In this document: one piece after another, positions 1-9,338 of the stretch | Numbering within the stretch: the stretch's first letter is position 1 | How the letters are laid out: the number at the start of each line of letters is the position of its first letter | Assembly: GCA_943331295.2 (NCBI GenBank) | Contig: CALQLA020000041.1 | Coordinates: 1-43,695, forward strand | Source of the DNA: Bordetella parapertussis | Lineage (GTDB): Bacteria; Pseudomonadota; Gammaproteobacteria; Burkholderiales; Casimicrobiaceae | Direction: 5' to 3' | Length of the DNA stretch: 43,695 bases | Notes under the pieces: generated by a model | Told to the model about the DNA's origin: nothing | What the model saw: only the letters and a program-made list of their open reading frames with translations | Database searches by the model: none | Made by a program: the position numbers and the translations under genes

Positions 1-277
<277 letters not shown>

Positions 278-278
278 C

Positions 279-284
279 TATACT
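279..284 (+). promoter_or_regulatory. Extended -10 promoter element upstream of the GST gene
   Basis: TGCTATACT fits an extended -10 box (TGnTATACT, hexamer at 279-284). It lies about 75 bases before the GST start in an otherwise very GC-rich gap. No good -35 hexamer is seen at 17 bases. Tentative. Confidence 0.35.
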
Positions 285-358
285 CCGCGCCGTCCACACC
301 GCCCCCCGCCGGGCCGTGCGGGCACCCCGAATTTCCACGCCCCGCCACCCTCGAATCG

Positions 359-970
359 ATGAAACTCATTGCCTCGCTGACCAGCCCGTATGCGCGCAAG
401 GTGCGGATCGCGCTTGCGGAAAAGAAGATCGAATACACGCTGGTCGTGCAGTCGCCGGCGGCGGCGGACAACACGATCTCGGACTTCAACCCGCTCGGCA
501 AGATTCCCGTCCTGGTGCTGGACGACGGCTCGACGCTGTTCGATTCGCGCGTGATCGTCGAGTATCTCGACACGGTGAGCCCGGTGAGCCGGCTGATCCC
601 GGAACCCTCGCGGCAGCGGATCGCGGTCCGCCGGTGGGAGGCGCTGGCCGACGGGATCTGCGATGCCGCCGTCGCGACCGCAACCGAGAAGCGGCGCGCG
701 GCACGCCAGCAGAACCCGGATTGGATCGCGCGCCAGATGAAGAAGGTGACGCTGGGACTCGCCGAAGCGGCGCGCGAACTCGGCGATCGCGGGTGGTGCA
801 GCGGCGAATCGTACACGCTGGCCGACATCGCGGCCGGCTGCGTGCTGGGCTACCTCGACCTGAGGCACCCGGACATCGCCTGGCGCGACGACTATCCGAA
901 CCTGCTGCGCCACGCGGAGAAGTTGGCGAAGCGCACGTCGTTCGCCGAAACCGCCCCGCCGCCCGCCTGA
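359..970 (+). CDS. Glutathione S-transferase family protein (YibF-like)
   Basis: 203 aa. The N-terminal thioredoxin-fold half has SPYARK at 9-14, the cis-proline strand NPLGKIPVL at 44-52 and the glutathione-contacting FDSR at 61-64. The C-terminal half is the all-helical GST domain with ADGICDAA and YTLADIAAG. Length and overall pattern match E. coli YibF closely. The family binds glutathione and mostly acts in conjugation or reduction of electrophiles in the cytoplasm; the substrate cannot be told from sequence. The ATG at 359 (MKLIASLTSPY) was chosen because the fold starts there; the open frame reaches further upstream with unlikely sequence. The gene is transcribed divergently from purB. 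Confidence 0.9.
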   Translation: MKLIASLTSPYARKVRIALAEKKIEYTLVVQSPAAADNTISDFNPLGKIPVLVLDDGSTLFDSRVIVEYLDTVSPVSRLIPEPSRQRIAVRRWEALADGICDAAVATATEKRRAARQQNPDWIARQMKKVTLGLAEAARELGDRGWCSGESYTLADIAAGCVLGYLDLRHPDIAWRDDYPNLLRHAEKLAKRTSFAETAPPPA

Positions 971-1001
971 CGCCGGCCCGCGCGAAGCGCGTGGCCTGCG
1001 C

Positions 1002-1496
1002 TCACGCCAGCAGCGCGCGCAGGTGCGTCGTCAGCACCTGGGCATCGACCTCCCCCGACGCCTTGCGGATCGCCTTCTCGTAGTCGGGAAACAGGGCAGC
1101 GAGGTCGGCCCGATTGGCGCAGCGCTCCAACCGAAGCGTGAACACGAAGGCGCGGATGCCCAGCGCGTTGACCACCGATTCGTTCATGAACGTCTTGGCT
1201 TCGCGAAACCGTGCGAACTCGTCGACCGCGGGCGGCGCGTCGGGCAGCGGGATGCCCGCGGCCTCCGCCGGCAGCGCCGCGCCCCCGGCGGGCGCGATGT
1301 AGCCGTCGTGGACCAGCGTTTCCAGGAAATTCGGCGGCACGCCGAGCTTCGACGCCTGGTCGCGCAACTCGTCGGTGCTCTTGCGCGGGTCGATCAGGAT
1401 CAGCATCGTGCGCATCTTGCCGCGCAGGTTGTTGCGCCGGTTGCCGATCTCGTCGGTTCCCTTCGGCGTCTTGGCGTAACGGATGCTGTCTGCCAC
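1002..1496 (-). CDS. Conserved hypothetical protein, 164 aa
   Basis: Not recognised. The start is a GTG at 1496 preceded by an excellent ribosome site (GGAGGAGGAGAG), which makes it a real gene. The protein is soluble, with no signal peptide or membrane segment. It begins VADSIRYAKTPKG, then has a basic segment (NRRNNLRGKMRTMLIL), a proline/alanine-rich middle (about 60-85) and a helical C-terminus containing RLERCANRADLAALFPDYEKAIRK. It lies upstream of nothing on its own strand before the GST gene and converges with the GST. No catalytic motif is evident and no function is proposed. Confidence 0.7.
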   Translation of the reverse strand: MADSIRYAKTPKGTDEIGNRRNNLRGKMRTMLILIDPRKSTDELRDQASKLGVPPNFLETLVHDGYIAPAGGAALPAEAAGIPLPDAPPAVDEFARFREAKTFMNESVVNALGIRAFVFTLRLERCANRADLAALFPDYEKAIRKASGEVDAQVLTTHLRALLA

Positions 1497-1629
1497 TGCT
1501 CTCCTCCTCCGCCCTGAGGCGCCCGGCTGCCGGCACGCTGCCGGCGCCGCATCATCGCGGCGGGCCCCGAGGCTCTTCCGCGCGGTCGGCTCGCCCGCAT
1601 TGTAACGAGGACGGCGCCGGCCGAGCCAG

Positions 1630-1663
1630 AAAAAAGCCCCTCCGCCTTTCGGTGAGGGGCTTT
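1630..1663 (-). terminator. Rho-independent terminator of the MHS transporter gene
   Basis: On the minus strand the inverted repeat AAGCCCCTC / GAGGGGCTT forms a stem with a short GC-containing loop and is followed by TTTTTT. It sits about 85 bases after the transporter stop codon, on the same strand. Confidence 0.85.
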
Positions 1664-1747
1664 CGCTGCATCGGCCGCGGAGGCGGCATACCGCCGCCGC
1701 GGCTTGGCAGGGCGCAGGGGCGGGAGCGCGGCCGGCGCCGCGCCCCG

Positions 1748-3364
1748 TCAGTGCAGCTTCGTGCCGAGCGTTTCCTTGAGGAACAGCGTGCCGATCACCA
1801 GCGATATCACGGCCACGACGATCGGATACCAGAGGCCGTAGTAGATGTCGCCGGTCGCGGCCACCATCGCCGTCGCGGTCAGAGGGAGCATGCCGCCGAA
1901 CCAGCCGTTGCCGATGTGGTATGGCAACGACATCGACGTGTACCGTATGTTGGTCGGGAACATTTCCACCAGGAACGCCGCGATCGGACCGTAGACCATC
2001 GTGACGTAGATCAGCATGATGAACAGGATCAGCATCGTCATCGGGTAGTTGATCTTGGTCTTGTCGGGCGCGCCCGGATAGCCGGCCGCCTTCAGGGCCT
2101 CGGCCGTCTTCTTCTCGTCCCAGCCTTCGAGCACCGTATCGCCGATCTTGATCACCACCGCCGACCCCGGCGCGCCTGCGATCGACTGGAACGACAGGCC
2201 CTGCTTGGTCATGAAGTCGCGCGCGCGGTCGCATTCGCTGAACTTGCTCCACGGGCCGACGAACAGGTGGAACTTGCAGTCGGTGCCGGTGATCGCGATG
2301 GGCGTCTTCAGCGCGAACGACTCCAGCGCCGGGTTCACGTAGTGCGTGAGGCCCTGGAACAGCGGGAAATACGTGACCGCGGCGATGAGGCAGCCGGCCA
2401 TGATGATCTTCAGCCGGCCGATCCGGTCGGAGAGCCAGCCGAAGAAGACGAAGAACGGCGTGCCGAGCAGCAGCGCCAGGCCGATCAGCGTGTACGCGGT
2501 GAGGTAGTCCACCTTCAGCGTCAGCGTGAGGAAGAAGAGCGCGTAGAACTGCCCCGTGTACCAGACGACGCCCTGCCCGGCGGTTGCGCCCAGCAGCGCC
2601 AGCAGCACGTACTTGTTGTTCGGGTAGCGCAGGAAGCTGTCGGTCAGCGGCGCCTTCGAGCCCTTGCCTTCGGCCTTCATCCGCTGGAACACCGGCGACT
2701 CGTTCAGCTTGAGCCGGATGTAGACCGAGAAAATGAGCAGGATGAGCGAGATCAGGAACGGAATGCGCCAGCCCCATTCGGCGAAGTCCTTGACGTCCAT
2801 GTAGACGCGGGAAACGCCGATCACGAGCAGGGCGAGGAAGAAGCCCAGCGTGGCCGTGGTCTGGATCCAGCTCGTCGCGTAGCCGCGGCTGTCGTCCGGC
2901 GCATGTTCCGCGACGTAGGTCGCGGCGCCGCCGTACTCGCCGCCCAGCGCGAGGCCCTGCAGCAGCCGCAGCGAAACCAGCAGCACCGGCGCGCCCCAGC
3001 CGATCGCCGCGTACGTCGGCAGCAGGCCGACCGCGAACGTCGACGCGCCCATCACGATGATCGTCACCAGGAACGTGTACTTGCGGCCGACGAGGTCGCC
3101 GATGCGCCCGAACACCAGCGCGCCGAACGGGCGGATCAGGAACCCGGCCGCATAGGTCGCGAACGCCGACAGCAGCGCCGCGGTGTCATTGCCCTTGGGA
3201 AAGAACAGCGCCGCGAAGAACGGCGCCAGCGTGGCGTAGAGGTAGAAGTCGTACCACTCGAAAACCGTACCGAGCGAAGACGCGAAAATGACTCGCCGCT
3301 CCTCCGCCTTCGACACCGGGCGTTCCGCCGCCGTCGGTGTTGCTGCCTGCGCTGCAGTGGCCAT
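1748..3364 (-). CDS. MFS transporter, metabolite:H+ symporter (MHS) type
   Basis: 538 aa with about 12 membrane segments. The N-terminus reads SSLGTVFEWYDFYLYA (29-44), the MHS signature, followed by the MFS loop motif GRIGDLVGRK (86-95) and LQGLALGGEYGG (135-146). MHS members import carboxylates and related solutes with protons across the inner membrane. Residues about 340-440 form an unusually long soluble loop with two cysteines (C363, C378) between late membrane segments; ordinary MHS proteins are about 430-450 aa. GGAGGAG precedes the ATG. It lies 297 bases downstream of acs on the same strand, so uptake of acetate, propionate or a similar acid is a reasonable inference but is not shown by sequence. 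Confidence 0.88.
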   Translation of the reverse strand: MATAAQAATPTAAERPVSKAEERRVIFASSLGTVFEWYDFYLYATLAPFFAALFFPKGNDTAALLSAFATYAAGFLIRPFGALVFGRIGDLVGRKYTFLVTIIVMGASTFAVGLLPTYAAIGWGAPVLLVSLRLLQGLALGGEYGGAATYVAEHAPDDSRGYATSWIQTTATLGFFLALLVIGVSRVYMDVKDFAEWGWRIPFLISLILLIFSVYIRLKLNESPVFQRMKAEGKGSKAPLTDSFLRYPNNKYVLLALLGATAGQGVVWYTGQFYALFFLTLTLKVDYLTAYTLIGLALLLGTPFFVFFGWLSDRIGRLKIIMAGCLIAAVTYFPLFQGLTHYVNPALESFALKTPIAITGTDCKFHLFVGPWSKFSECDRARDFMTKQGLSFQSIAGAPGSAVVIKIGDTVLEGWDEKKTAEALKAAGYPGAPDKTKINYPMTMLILFIMLIYVTMVYGPIAAFLVEMFPTNIRYTSMSLPYHIGNGWFGGMLPLTATAMVAATGDIYYGLWYPIVVAVISLVIGTLFLKETLGTKLH

Positions 3365-3661
3365 GAAACTCCTCCTCCAAGTATGGTCTGTCCTGCGATC
3401 TGCTCGACTGCAGGGGTCTATCCGTCTGCGCGGCGGGGTTGCCCCGCCGCGACGGCGCCCGGTTCCAGATCAACGTGCGCGAAGCCAATAGGAATCCGGC
3501 CACGCTGCACTTCCTGCCCGGAACGCTGTTACGCGGTCCGTGCCAAGTGTACGTTAAAACCGGCAAATCATAGCCTCCGGACTTTCGATGTGTCCAGAGG
3601 ACTTTCGCGGCGGGGCGGGAAGCCGCGGGCGGGACGCGGAAGCCGCGCCCCGCCCCCGGGG
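3365..3661. other. Intergenic region between acs and the MHS transporter
   Basis: 297 bases without a convincing gene. It contains one imperfect hairpin (listed separately) and an AT-richer patch near 3550-3570 that could hold a promoter for the transporter; no clear -35/-10 pair was found. Confidence 0.5.
3574..3600 (-). terminator. Possible terminator or attenuator hairpin after acs
   Basis: CCTCCGGAC and GTCCAGAGG pair over 8 of 9 positions with a 9-base loop, about 60 bases after the acs stop. The downstream strand is only weakly T-rich (CTATGATTTG), so termination is uncertain. Confidence 0.3.
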
Positions 3662-5641
3662 TCAGTTCACCTGCTTCAACTGGTCCAGGATCGCCGGATT
3701 CTCGAGCGTGGAGACGTCCTGCGTGATCGTCTCGTCCTTGGCGAGCGAACGCAGCAGCCGCCGCATGATCTTGCCCGAGCGGGTCTTCGGCAGGTTCTCG
3801 CCGAAGCGGATGTCCTTCGGCTTGGCGATCGGGCCGATCTCCTTCGCCACCCAGTCGCGCAGCACCTTCGCGATGCGGTCGGCTTCCGCGCCGCTCGGCC
3901 GCGGCTGCTTCAGCACGACGAACGCGCAGACGGCCTCGCCGGTCATGTCGTCGGGACGGCCGACGACCGCGGCCTCGGCGACCAGCGGATTGGCGACCAG
4001 CGCGGACTCGATTTCCATCGTCCCCATCCGGTGCCCGGAGACGTTCAGCACGTCGTCGATGCGGCCCATGATCGTGAAGTAGCCGGTGGTCTTGTCGCGC
4101 ACCGCGCCGTCGCCGGCGAGGTAGAGCCTGCCGCCCAGGTCTTCCGGGAAATACGACTTCTGGTAGCGATCGGGATCGCCCCAGATCGTCCGCAGCATCG
4201 CGGGCCACGGCCGCTTGACGACGAGGATCCCGCCCTGCCCGTTGGGCACGTCGTGGCCGGTTTCGTCGACGATCGCCGCCATGATGCCCGGCAGCGGCAG
4301 CGTGCACGACCCGGGAACGAGCGGCGTGACGCCGGGCACCGGCGTGATCATGTGGCCGCCCGTCTCGGTCTGCCAGAAGGTATCGACGATCGGGCAGCGC
4401 CCGCCGCCGACCTCGTTGTAGTACCACATCCAGGCCTCGGGGTTGATCGGCTCGCCGACCGAGCCCATGAGCCGCAGGCTCGACAGGTCGTAGTTGGCGG
4501 GCGCCGTCGCCGGCGCGTTGCCGCAGGCCTTGATCAGCGACCGGATCGCCGTGGGCGCCGTGTAGAAGATCGACACCTTGTGCTTGGCGATGGTCGACCA
4601 GAAGCGTCCCGAGTCCGGGTACGTCGGCACGCCTTCGAACACGATCTCCGTCGCGCCGACCGCGAGCGGGCCGTAGGCGATGTAGCTGTGGCCGGTGACC
4701 CAGCCGATGTCGGCGGTGCACCAGAACACGTCCGTGGGCTTGATGTCGAACGTCCAGCGCATCGTCAGCATCGTCCACAGCAGGTAGCCGGCCGAGCTGT
4801 GCTGCACGCCCTTCGGCTTGCCGGTGGAGCCCGACGTGAACAGGATGAAGAGCGGGTGCTCGGCGCCGACCCATTCCGGCTCGCAGGTGTCGGGCTGGCT
4901 CGCGGAGAGCTCGTGCATCCAGACGTCGCGCGGGGCGGAAAAGCCCACGTCGTTGCCGGTGCGGCGGTAGACGATCACGTTGCGGACGGCCTCGCAGCCG
5001 CCCAGCGCGAGCGCCTCGTCGACGATCGCCTTCAGCGGCAGGTTCTTGCCGCCGCGGACCTGCTGGTCGGCGGTGATGACGGCGATCGCGCCGGCGTCGA
5101 GCACCCGCTCGTGCAGCGACTTGGCGGAAAAGCCGCCGAAGACGACCGAGTGGGTGGCGCCGATGCGGGCGCAGGCCTGCATCGCGACCACGCCTTCGAC
5201 CGACATCGGCATGTAGATCACCACGCGGTCGCCGCGGCCGATGCCGAGCGACTTCAGCCCGTTGGCGAAGCGGCAGACGAGGTGGTAGAGCTCCTGGTAC
5301 GTGACCTTGACGACCGCGCCGTCGTCGGCCTCGAAGATGATCGCGACCTTGCCGGCGTTGCCGTTCTGCAGGTTGCGCTCGAGGCAGTTGTACGAGACGT
5401 TGAGCTCGCCGTCCTCGAACCACTTGTAGAACGGCGCGTTCGACTCGTCGAGCGAGCGCGTGAACGGCTTGTGCCAGAGCAGCTGCTCGCGTGCCAGCTT
5501 CGCCCAGTACCCGGGGTAGTCGGCCGCGGCGCTCGCGTTCAGCCGGTCGTACTCGGCTCGCGACAGGTTCGCCTGCGCCGCGAAAGCTGCCGGCGGATCG
5601 AACACGCGGGTTTCGTGGGACACCGACTCGATGTTGGACAT
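3662..5641 (-). CDS. acs: Acetyl-coenzyme A synthetase
   Basis: 659 aa, the usual size for Acs. It activates acetate with ATP to acetyl-AMP and transfers the acetyl group to CoA in the cytoplasm. Visible elements: an N-terminal Acs domain ([16 protein letters not shown]), AMP-binding motif [11 protein letters not shown] (268-278), WQTETGG, the hinge region near the [13 protein letters not shown] motif, and the C-terminal TRSGKIMRR motif with catalytic Lys624. In other bacteria that lysine is the site of regulatory acetylation. A GAGGAGG site precedes the ATG. The MHS transporter lies downstream in the same direction, suggesting a shared uptake-and-activation role for short carboxylates. Confidence 0.97.
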   Translation of the reverse strand: MSNIESVSHETRVFDPPAAFAAQANLSRAEYDRLNASAAADYPGYWAKLAREQLLWHKPFTRSLDESNAPFYKWFEDGELNVSYNCLERNLQNGNAGKVAIIFEADDGAVVKVTYQELYHLVCRFANGLKSLGIGRGDRVVIYMPMSVEGVVAMQACARIGATHSVVFGGFSAKSLHERVLDAGAIAVITADQQVRGGKNLPLKAIVDEALALGGCEAVRNVIVYRRTGNDVGFSAPRDVWMHELSASQPDTCEPEWVGAEHPLFILFTSGSTGKPKGVQHSSAGYLLWTMLTMRWTFDIKPTDVFWCTADIGWVTGHSYIAYGPLAVGATEIVFEGVPTYPDSGRFWSTIAKHKVSIFYTAPTAIRSLIKACGNAPATAPANYDLSSLRLMGSVGEPINPEAWMWYYNEVGGGRCPIVDTFWQTETGGHMITPVPGVTPLVPGSCTLPLPGIMAAIVDETGHDVPNGQGGILVVKRPWPAMLRTIWGDPDRYQKSYFPEDLGGRLYLAGDGAVRDKTTGYFTIMGRIDDVLNVSGHRMGTMEIESALVANPLVAEAAVVGRPDDMTGEAVCAFVVLKQPRPSGAEADRIAKVLRDWVAKEIGPIAKPKDIRFGENLPKTRSGKIMRRLLRSLAKDETITQDVSTLENPAILDQLKQVN

Positions 5642-5823
5642 TTGCTGCCTCCTCAGGGGACGTTCGGGGCGCGTCGACGGCGCGCCTGCTCGTTATTGAC
5701 GGGGGACGGATGCCTGCTACCGGAGTCTAACCAACCGGCCGCCACCCGCGCAACGCGCCGCCCGCGTACAGCGGGGCAAATGCTAGACTTCATGATCCTG
5801 GTCAAGTCCCCGCCTCTGCACCG

Positions 5824-6351
5824 ATGCAGTCCTCCGCCCCCAAGTCGCGCCTGCGCCCCCTGCCCCGCCTCATCTTCTTCAGCCGCTGGCTCCAGCTGCC
5901 GCTGTACCTGGGCCTCATCGTCGCGCAGGCGGTGTACGTCTACCAGTTCATGGTGGAGCTCCTGCACCTCACCGCCAGGGTGTTCGACCACTCGCTGACC
6001 GAAGTCGACACCATGCTGATCGTGCTGGGGCTGATCGACGTCGTCATGATCTCCAACCTGCTGATCATGGTCATCATCGGCGGCTACGAGACCTTCATCT
6101 CCCGGCTCGACCTCGAGGACCATCCGGACAAGCCCGAGTGGCTGTCCCACGTCAACGCCGCGATCCTGAAGGTCAAGCTCGCCACCGCCATCATCGGCAT
6201 CTCGTCGATCCACTTGCTGACCACCTTCATCCGGGCGGGCTCGCTGTCGGAGAAGCAGATGCTCTGGCAGACCGTGATCCACGTGACCTTCCTGCTGTCC
6301 GCGGTCGCGATCGCCGCGATCGAGCGCATCCTGCCGCCCCGGGCCCACTGA
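5824..6351 (+). CDS. YqhA/UPF0114 family inner-membrane protein
   Basis: 175 aa with three to four hydrophobic segments: about residues 22-48 (LPLYLGLIVAQAVYVYQF), 65-90 (LGLIDVVMISNLLIMVIIGGYE), 115-135 and 150-168. The segment GGYETFISRLDLEDHPDKPEWL is the hallmark of the YqhA/TIGR00645 family. Function is not established. The gene is transcribed away from acs, and the GGDEF-EAL gene follows 57 bases later on the same strand, so the two may be co-transcribed. Confidence 0.9.
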   Translation: MQSSAPKSRLRPLPRLIFFSRWLQLPLYLGLIVAQAVYVYQFMVELLHLTARVFDHSLTEVDTMLIVLGLIDVVMISNLLIMVIIGGYETFISRLDLEDHPDKPEWLSHVNAAILKVKLATAIIGISSIHLLTTFIRAGSLSEKQMLWQTVIHVTFLLSAVAIAAIERILPPRAH

Positions 6352-6408
6352 CGGGCGCACCGCAGTGAACCCGCGCAACGACCACAGGGAGGCGGCGCCG
6401 GCTCAGCG

Positions 6409-8625
6409 ATGAAGAAGCTGCGAAAATTCCTGACGCCGCTGGCGGCCGACTCGCTCGCCACGCTCAACCTGCCGCCGATCCGGATCGGGCTGCTGACCAA
6501 GCTCAACGTGCTGACGGTGGGCCTGATCGTGCTGACGGTGATCGCGATCTCCGCGTTCTACTTCACCCGTCAGTGGTACGACGAGGACGAGGACCTGCGC
6601 CTGCACGGCGCGGCGATCGCGGCCACGCTGGCGGCGGTCGTCGATCCCGACGGCGCCGTGGCCGACACGGCGCGACTCGACCGGGTGCTGGACGCGCTTG
6701 CCGCCAACCCCCGGATCGCCTATGCGACCGTCGAGAATGCGGGGCGCAAGGTGCTCGCCGAGCGGCGGTTCGCGCCGGGGCTCGCCAATGCGACGCTGCC
6801 CGCGCCGGCCGGGGTCGCCGGCCGGGCCGACAAGCCCGACGTGACGATCCTCGGCCAGCGCTACGTCGAGGTGACCGCGCGCTCGCCCGGCGCGGCGACC
6901 GGAGGGGCGGGGCGGCCCTTCTACGTTCGCCTCGGCATCCCGTCGGGTCGCACCAGCGCGAACTTCCGCAACGAACTCATCGGCGCGTCGACCGTGGTGG
7001 GGCTGATGCTGCTCGCCGCCATCGTCGCCACGCTGCTGCTGACGCGCCGGCTGGTCGCGCCGATGCGGCAGCTGATGCGCGCAGCGAAGTCCGTCGGCTC
7101 CGGCAAGCTCGACGTCTACGTGCCGCCGCGCTCGACCGACGAGCTGGGCCTCCTCACGCACACGTTCAACCACATGACGCGGCGCCTGCGCGAGGCGCAG
7201 GGCGAGGTCGCCTCGTACCAGCGCACGCTCGAGGACAAGGTCGCACAGCGGACGAAGGAGCTGGAGGTCGCCACCGCCCAGGCCTACCGCCTCGCGCAGC
7301 ACGACATCCTGACCGGGCTGCCCAACCGCTCGCTGCTCAACCAGCAGCTGGGGCAGATCCTCGCCCAGGCCCGGCGCGACGGCAACCACGTCGCGTGCCT
7401 CTTCCTCGACTTCGACCACTTCAAGCGGATCAACGACACGCTGGGCCACGACTCGGGCGACCTGCTGCTGCAGGCGATCGCGCAGCGGCTGTCCGGGGCG
7501 GTCCGCGAGTCCGACATCATCGCGCGGCTGGGCGGCGACGAGTTCGTGATCATCCTGCCCGGCCTAGACCCCGCCAACGTCACGTTCGAGACGGTGACGG
7601 TGCTGTCGCGGGTGCGCGAATCGCTGCTGGCGCCGTTCAGGCTGTCCGACCAGATGCCCACGCTCACCTGCTCGATCGGCGTGTCGATGTACCCGCTCGA
7701 TGCCGACGACCCGGTGAGCCTCATCAAGCAGGCCGACACGGCGATGTACGCGGCGAAGGACTCGGGGCGCAACGCCTACCGCTTCTACACCTCGGACATG
7801 AACGCGCGGGTGCAGGCGCGGCTGCAGCTCGAAACCGACATGCGGCGCGGCATGATCGAGAACGAGTTCTTCCTCGTCTACCAGCCGCAGGTGGAGATGA
7901 AGGGCGGCGGCGCGCGCGGCGTCGAGGCGCTGCTGCGCTGGCGCGATCCCGCGCGCGGCGTCATCGCGCCGGCCAAGTTCATCCCCGTCGCCGAGGAGTC
8001 GGGGATGATCCAGGCGCTGGGTGCGCGCGCGCTGCGCGACGCCTGCCGGCAGGTGATGCTCTGGCGCCAGGAAGACATGCACATGCGGCTCTCCGTCAAC
8101 CTGTCGGTGCAGCAACTGCAGCACGACCGCTGGCTGACGATCGTAGAGGACGCGCTTCGCGCGTCCGGGCTGCCGCCGTCGTCGCTCGACCTCGAGATCA
8201 CGGAGAGCGTGATCATCACGCACCCCGAGAAGGCGGTGGCCACGCTGGTCAAGCTGAAGGAGATGGGCGTGTCGATCACCGTCGACGACTTCGGCACCGG
8301 CTACTCGAGCCTGTCCTACCTCGCCCGGCTGCCGATCCACAGCGTGAAGGTCGACCAGCGGTTCGTCCGCGGCCTCGGCCAGAACCCGAGCGACGGCACG
8401 ATCACGCAGGCCATCATCGCGCTGTCGCATGCTCTCGGCCTGCGCGTGATCGCCGAGGGCGTCGAGACCGACGAGCAGTACAACTATCTCAAGCGCTTCG
8501 GCTGCGACGAGGCCCAGGGCTACCTGATCTCGCGCCCGCTCGAGCCCGCGCAGCTTCGCGCGTGGTGGCGGCTGCAGGCCGACCACCTGCTCGACGTCGA
8601 CCGGCACACGGGGCTCGGCGCGTAG
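6409..8625 (+). CDS. Membrane GGDEF-EAL protein, both active-site signatures intact (cyclic-di-GMP)
   Basis: 738 aa. Layout: membrane segment about 30-52, extracytoplasmic sensor-like region about 55-185, second membrane segment about 190-212, HAMP-like linker (RRLVAPMRQL...) about 213-265, a short coiled coil, then GGDEF and EAL domains. The cyclase motif GGDEF (375-379) is intact and is preceded five residues upstream by RESD (366-369), matching the RxxD inhibitory site. The phosphodiesterase motif EAL (506-508) and the downstream DDFGTGYSS motif are also intact. Both synthesis and hydrolysis of cyclic-di-GMP are therefore possible; which dominates cannot be read from sequence. A polysaccharide locus later in the window is a plausible, unproven target of such signalling. 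Confidence 0.95.
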   Translation: MKKLRKFLTPLAADSLATLNLPPIRIGLLTKLNVLTVGLIVLTVIAISAFYFTRQWYDEDEDLRLHGAAIAATLAAVVDPDGAVADTARLDRVLDALAANPRIAYATVENAGRKVLAERRFAPGLANATLPAPAGVAGRADKPDVTILGQRYVEVTARSPGAATGGAGRPFYVRLGIPSGRTSANFRNELIGASTVVGLMLLAAIVATLLLTRRLVAPMRQLMRAAKSVGSGKLDVYVPPRSTDELGLLTHTFNHMTRRLREAQGEVASYQRTLEDKVAQRTKELEVATAQAYRLAQHDILTGLPNRSLLNQQLGQILAQARRDGNHVACLFLDFDHFKRINDTLGHDSGDLLLQAIAQRLSGAVRESDIIARLGGDEFVIILPGLDPANVTFETVTVLSRVRESLLAPFRLSDQMPTLTCSIGVSMYPLDADDPVSLIKQADTAMYAAKDSGRNAYRFYTSDMNARVQARLQLETDMRRGMIENEFFLVYQPQVEMKGGGARGVEALLRWRDPARGVIAPAKFIPVAEESGMIQALGARALRDACRQVMLWRQEDMHMRLSVNLSVQQLQHDRWLTIVEDALRASGLPPSSLDLEITESVIITHPEKAVATLVKLKEMGVSITVDDFGTGYSSLSYLARLPIHSVKVDQRFVRGLGQNPSDGTITQAIIALSHALGLRVIAEGVETDEQYNYLKRFGCDEAQGYLISRPLEPAQLRAWWRLQADHLLDVDRHTGLGA

Positions 8626-8674
8626 CCGTCGAACCGACCGCCGGCGTGCCGGGGGGATGGTGCCCATGGCACGG

Positions 8675-8709
8675 GCCACGGGTTTCACGTTCGTTCAACC
8701 CGGACTACG
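8675..8709. repeat. Degenerate REP-like element
   Basis: The GGGTTTCacgttcGTTCAACCCGG core and the terminal CTAC (GTAG on the other strand) resemble one arm of the REP pair at 11723-11804. It lies just after the GGDEF-EAL gene. The second arm is not clear. Confidence 0.45.
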
Positions 8710-8718
8710 CGTCCGCGG

Positions 8719-9327
8719 TCACGCGAGATCGCGCGGGGTGTCGACGTCGCGGAGCACGCCCGGATCGTCGACGTCGATGCGCAGCAGTGCGCCGGCATGC
8801 GCGGCGACGAGCGAGCGGGCTCCGAAATCGTCGGCGAGCGCGGCGAGCGCCGGTCCGCACGCAGCCCCGAATCCCACCGGATGGCCCCGCACGCCGCCAT
8901 GGAACGGCGCCGCGAGCGTCGCGCCGGCGCCGACCGCCGCCGCGACGGCGGCGATCGTTTCCACGCGGATCCAGGGCATGTCGGCCAGCGCGACGATCCA
9001 GCCGCGCGCGGCGATCGCGGCCCGTACGCCGCAGGCGAGGCTGGCGCCCATGCCGGCATCGGCCTCCGGGCAGGACACGACGCGGGCACCGGCTCCCGCC
9101 AGCGCCGCGGCCAGTTCGTCGTCGCCCGGACGCACGACCGCGATCACGGCGGGGATTACCGCCACGAGCTGCCGGCAGGCCGCCACGCCGACCAGCTCGC
9201 CGCCGGCCAGGCGGGCGAGCAGCTTGCCACCGCCGAAGCGCAGGCCGCGACCGGCCGCGAGCAGCACGCCGGTCACCGGTGCGCCGGAGCGCGCCGCCGG
9301 GTCCGCGCGGCCGGCGGTCGACGTCAC
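8719..9327 (-). CDS. MobA/MocA-like nucleotidyltransferase
   Basis: 202 aa. The N-terminal nucleotide-binding signature is VLLAAGRGLRFGGGKLLA. Further MobA-like features are ADAGMGASLACG, the ALADMPW metal-site motif and the GHPVGF strand. The family transfers CMP or GMP to molybdopterin or acts on related small molecules; MocA (molybdenum cofactor cytidylyltransferase) is the closest pattern, but no molybdoenzyme gene is nearby. The start is a GTG at 9327, 11 bases after the stop of the binding-protein gene; a second GTG just before GVLLAAG is an alternative. It is probably the last gene of the dnaJ-side transcription unit. Confidence 0.8.
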   Translation of the reverse strand: MTSTAGRADPAARSGAPVTGVLLAAGRGLRFGGGKLLARLAGGELVGVAACRQLVAVIPAVIAVVRPGDDELAAALAGAGARVVSCPEADAGMGASLACGVRAAIAARGWIVALADMPWIRVETIAAVAAAVGAGATLAAPFHGGVRGHPVGFGAACGPALAALADDFGARSLVAAHAGALLRIDVDDPGVLRDVDTPRDLA

Positions 9328-9338
9328 CGCGGTGCCGC

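Noticed and set aside
1211..5998. A 1595-codon open frame on the plus strand
   Set aside because: It lies opposite the transporter and acs genes, is arginine/proline/alanine/valine-biased with no domain, and is a by-product of high-GC codon use on the other strand.
8719..9327. Calling the nucleotidyltransferase molybdenum cofactor cytidylyltransferase outright
   Set aside because: Motifs fit the MobA/MocA superfamily, but no molybdoenzyme or cofactor gene is adjacent to decide the substrate.
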